6,157 nucleotides of DNA, from assembly GCA_009775195.1 (NCBI GenBank), contig VSPF01000156.1, positions 1-6,157 on the forward strand. The letters run 5' to 3'. The position numbers and the translations under genes are program-made. Below the pieces are notes generated by a model. It did no database searches. It was not told the DNA's origin and was given only the letters and a program-made list of their open reading frames with translations. Within the stretch, counting starts at the first letter, position 1; each line of letters starts with the position of its first letter. This stretch comes from Muribaculaceae bacterium (lineage in GTDB: Bacteria; Bacteroidota; Bacteroidia; Bacteroidales; Muribaculaceae). Of this stretch, positions 5,417 through 6,157 are shown one piece after another.

Positions 5417-6157
5417 ATTGCCGGCATATTGACTCAGCAGCCCGAGCATCTGCGTGGCGAGTTTTTTTGCTGCCTCTGCCGCTGCCTCGGCATAATCGGC
5501 CCCAGACGAGGCGTAGATGATGCCGCGCGACGAGTTGACAAGCAGGCCGCACTCGTCAATCAGTCCGTATTTCGCAACTTCTTCGAGGCTCCCCCCCTGG
5601 GCGCCGACACCGGGCACGAGCAGGAAGTGGCGCGGCGCGATGGTACGGATTTCGGCAAGCTTGTCGGCCTGGGTGGCGCCTACCACATACATCATGTTGA
5701 TGGGGCTCCCCCAGTGGCGGCTGCGGCGGATTACGCGCTCGTAGAGAGGCATTCCCTTGCTGTCGTTGACGGTCTCGAAGTCGGTGGCCGAGGCGTTGGA
5801 GGTCAGGGCAAGTACGATGCTCCACTTGTCCTCGTAGGCAAGGAAGGGCTTCACCGAGTCCTCGCCCATATAGGGGTTGAGGGTCACGGCGTCGAAGTCC
5901 ATGGTCTCGAAGAAACTGCGGGCATAGAGGGCGGCGGTGTTGCCTATGTCGCCGCGCTTGGCGTCGGCGATGATAAACTGGTCGGGGTGGTGAGTGCGTA
6001 TGTGGGCCACGACTTCGGCGAGGGCGGCGATGCCGTCGGCGCCGAGGCTCTCAAAAAATGCCAGGTTGGGTTTGTAGGCCACGCAGTAGGGGGCCGTGGC
6101 GTCGACTATGACCTTGCAGAAGGTGGCCACGCGCTCGCCGTCGCTACCGGTAATACA
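5414..6157 (-). CDS. pyrF: Orotidine-5'-phosphate decarboxylase, N-terminus beyond window
   Basis: PyrF decarboxylates OMP to UMP, the last step of de novo pyrimidine synthesis, in the cytoplasm. The visible 247 residues run open through the right edge. The family (type 2 PyrF) is usually about 270-280 residues, so roughly 25-35 are missing. Numbered from the edge, the catalytic Lys-Asp-Lys-Asp set is K29 (in AYKPN), D65, K67 and D70 (in DAKRGD). The last Asp is supplied across the dimer interface in this family. The motifs TLNPYMG, VVGAT, LVPGVGAQGG and NSSRGIIYA follow in the usual order and build the TIM barrel and phosphate site. A GTG at 6130 is in frame but is not the start, because homologous sequence continues upstream of it. 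The gene ends 63 nt before the synthase gene and inside a palindrome. Confidence 0.97.
   Translation of the reverse strand, partial: CITGSDGERVATFCKVIVDATAPYCVAYKPNLAFFESLGADGIAALAEVVAHIRTHHPDQFIIADAKRGDIGNTAALYARSFFETMDFDAVTLNPYMGEDSVKPFLAYEDKWSIVLALTSNASATDFETVNDSKGMPLYERVIRRSRHWGSPINMMYVVGATQADKLAEIRTIAPRHFLLVPGVGAQGGSLEEVAKYGLIDECGLLVNSSRGIIYASSGADYAEAAAEAAKKLATQMLGLLSQYAGN

Noticed and set aside
5401..5417. An FNR or CRP-like operator at the pyrF stop codon
   Set aside because: The half-site spacing does not fit TTGAT-N4-ATCAA or TGTGA-N6-TCACA, so I describe it only as a palindrome.
5414..6130. pyrF starting at GTG 6130
   Set aside because: The frame stays open to the window edge, and the family needs roughly 25-35 further N-terminal residues upstream, so this codon is internal.

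Overview
The window looks like a chromosomal segment of a Bacteroidota species, most likely in the Bacteroidales. Three things point there. Two intergenic gaps carry close matches to the Bacteroides-type promoter (TTTG, 20 nt, TAnnTTTG). The start codons are preceded by A/T-rich stretches without a Shine-Dalgarno sequence. A eukaryote-like (GT3) glycogen synthase sits directly next to a DUF3417-type alpha-glucan phosphorylase, a pairing I associate with this phylum. The three metabolic genes run at roughly 60% GC in the lines I counted, which is high for Bacteroides and would suit groups such as Muribaculaceae; that family-level guess is weak.

All four protein genes are on the minus strand, so transcription runs from right to left. 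At the right edge (5414-6157) is pyrF, orotidine-5'-phosphate decarboxylase, with its N-terminus cut off by the window. A 63-nt gap holds a strong promoter and a palindrome that overlaps both the pyrF stop codon and the -33 element. Next comes the GT3 glycogen synthase (3701-5350) and, 27 nt later, the alpha-glucan phosphorylase glgP (1118-3673). These two form an operon closed by a clear rho-independent terminator (1062-1092).

The 324-bp gap 794-1117 has no gene. From the terminator leftward it holds a short tandem repeat of 8-9 nt units (1008-1040), a cluster of three hairpins (908-1002), an A/T-rich inverted repeat (851-871) and a second Bacteroidota promoter (816-847). That promoter drives an exported, AT-richer TPR protein (1-793) that runs off the left edge and has no assigned function.

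In function, the synthase and phosphorylase make and phosphorolyse alpha-1,4-glucan, a storage cycle expressed from one promoter. The synthase has the eukaryotic fold signatures but lacks the arginine cluster through which glucose-6-phosphate activates the yeast and animal enzymes. pyrF belongs to pyrimidine synthesis; its product feeds UTP and so indirectly UDP-glucose, but it has a separate role and the link is positional only. I found no clear evidence of a new defence, mobile or biosynthetic system. The most unexplained sequence is the hairpin cluster at 908-1002.
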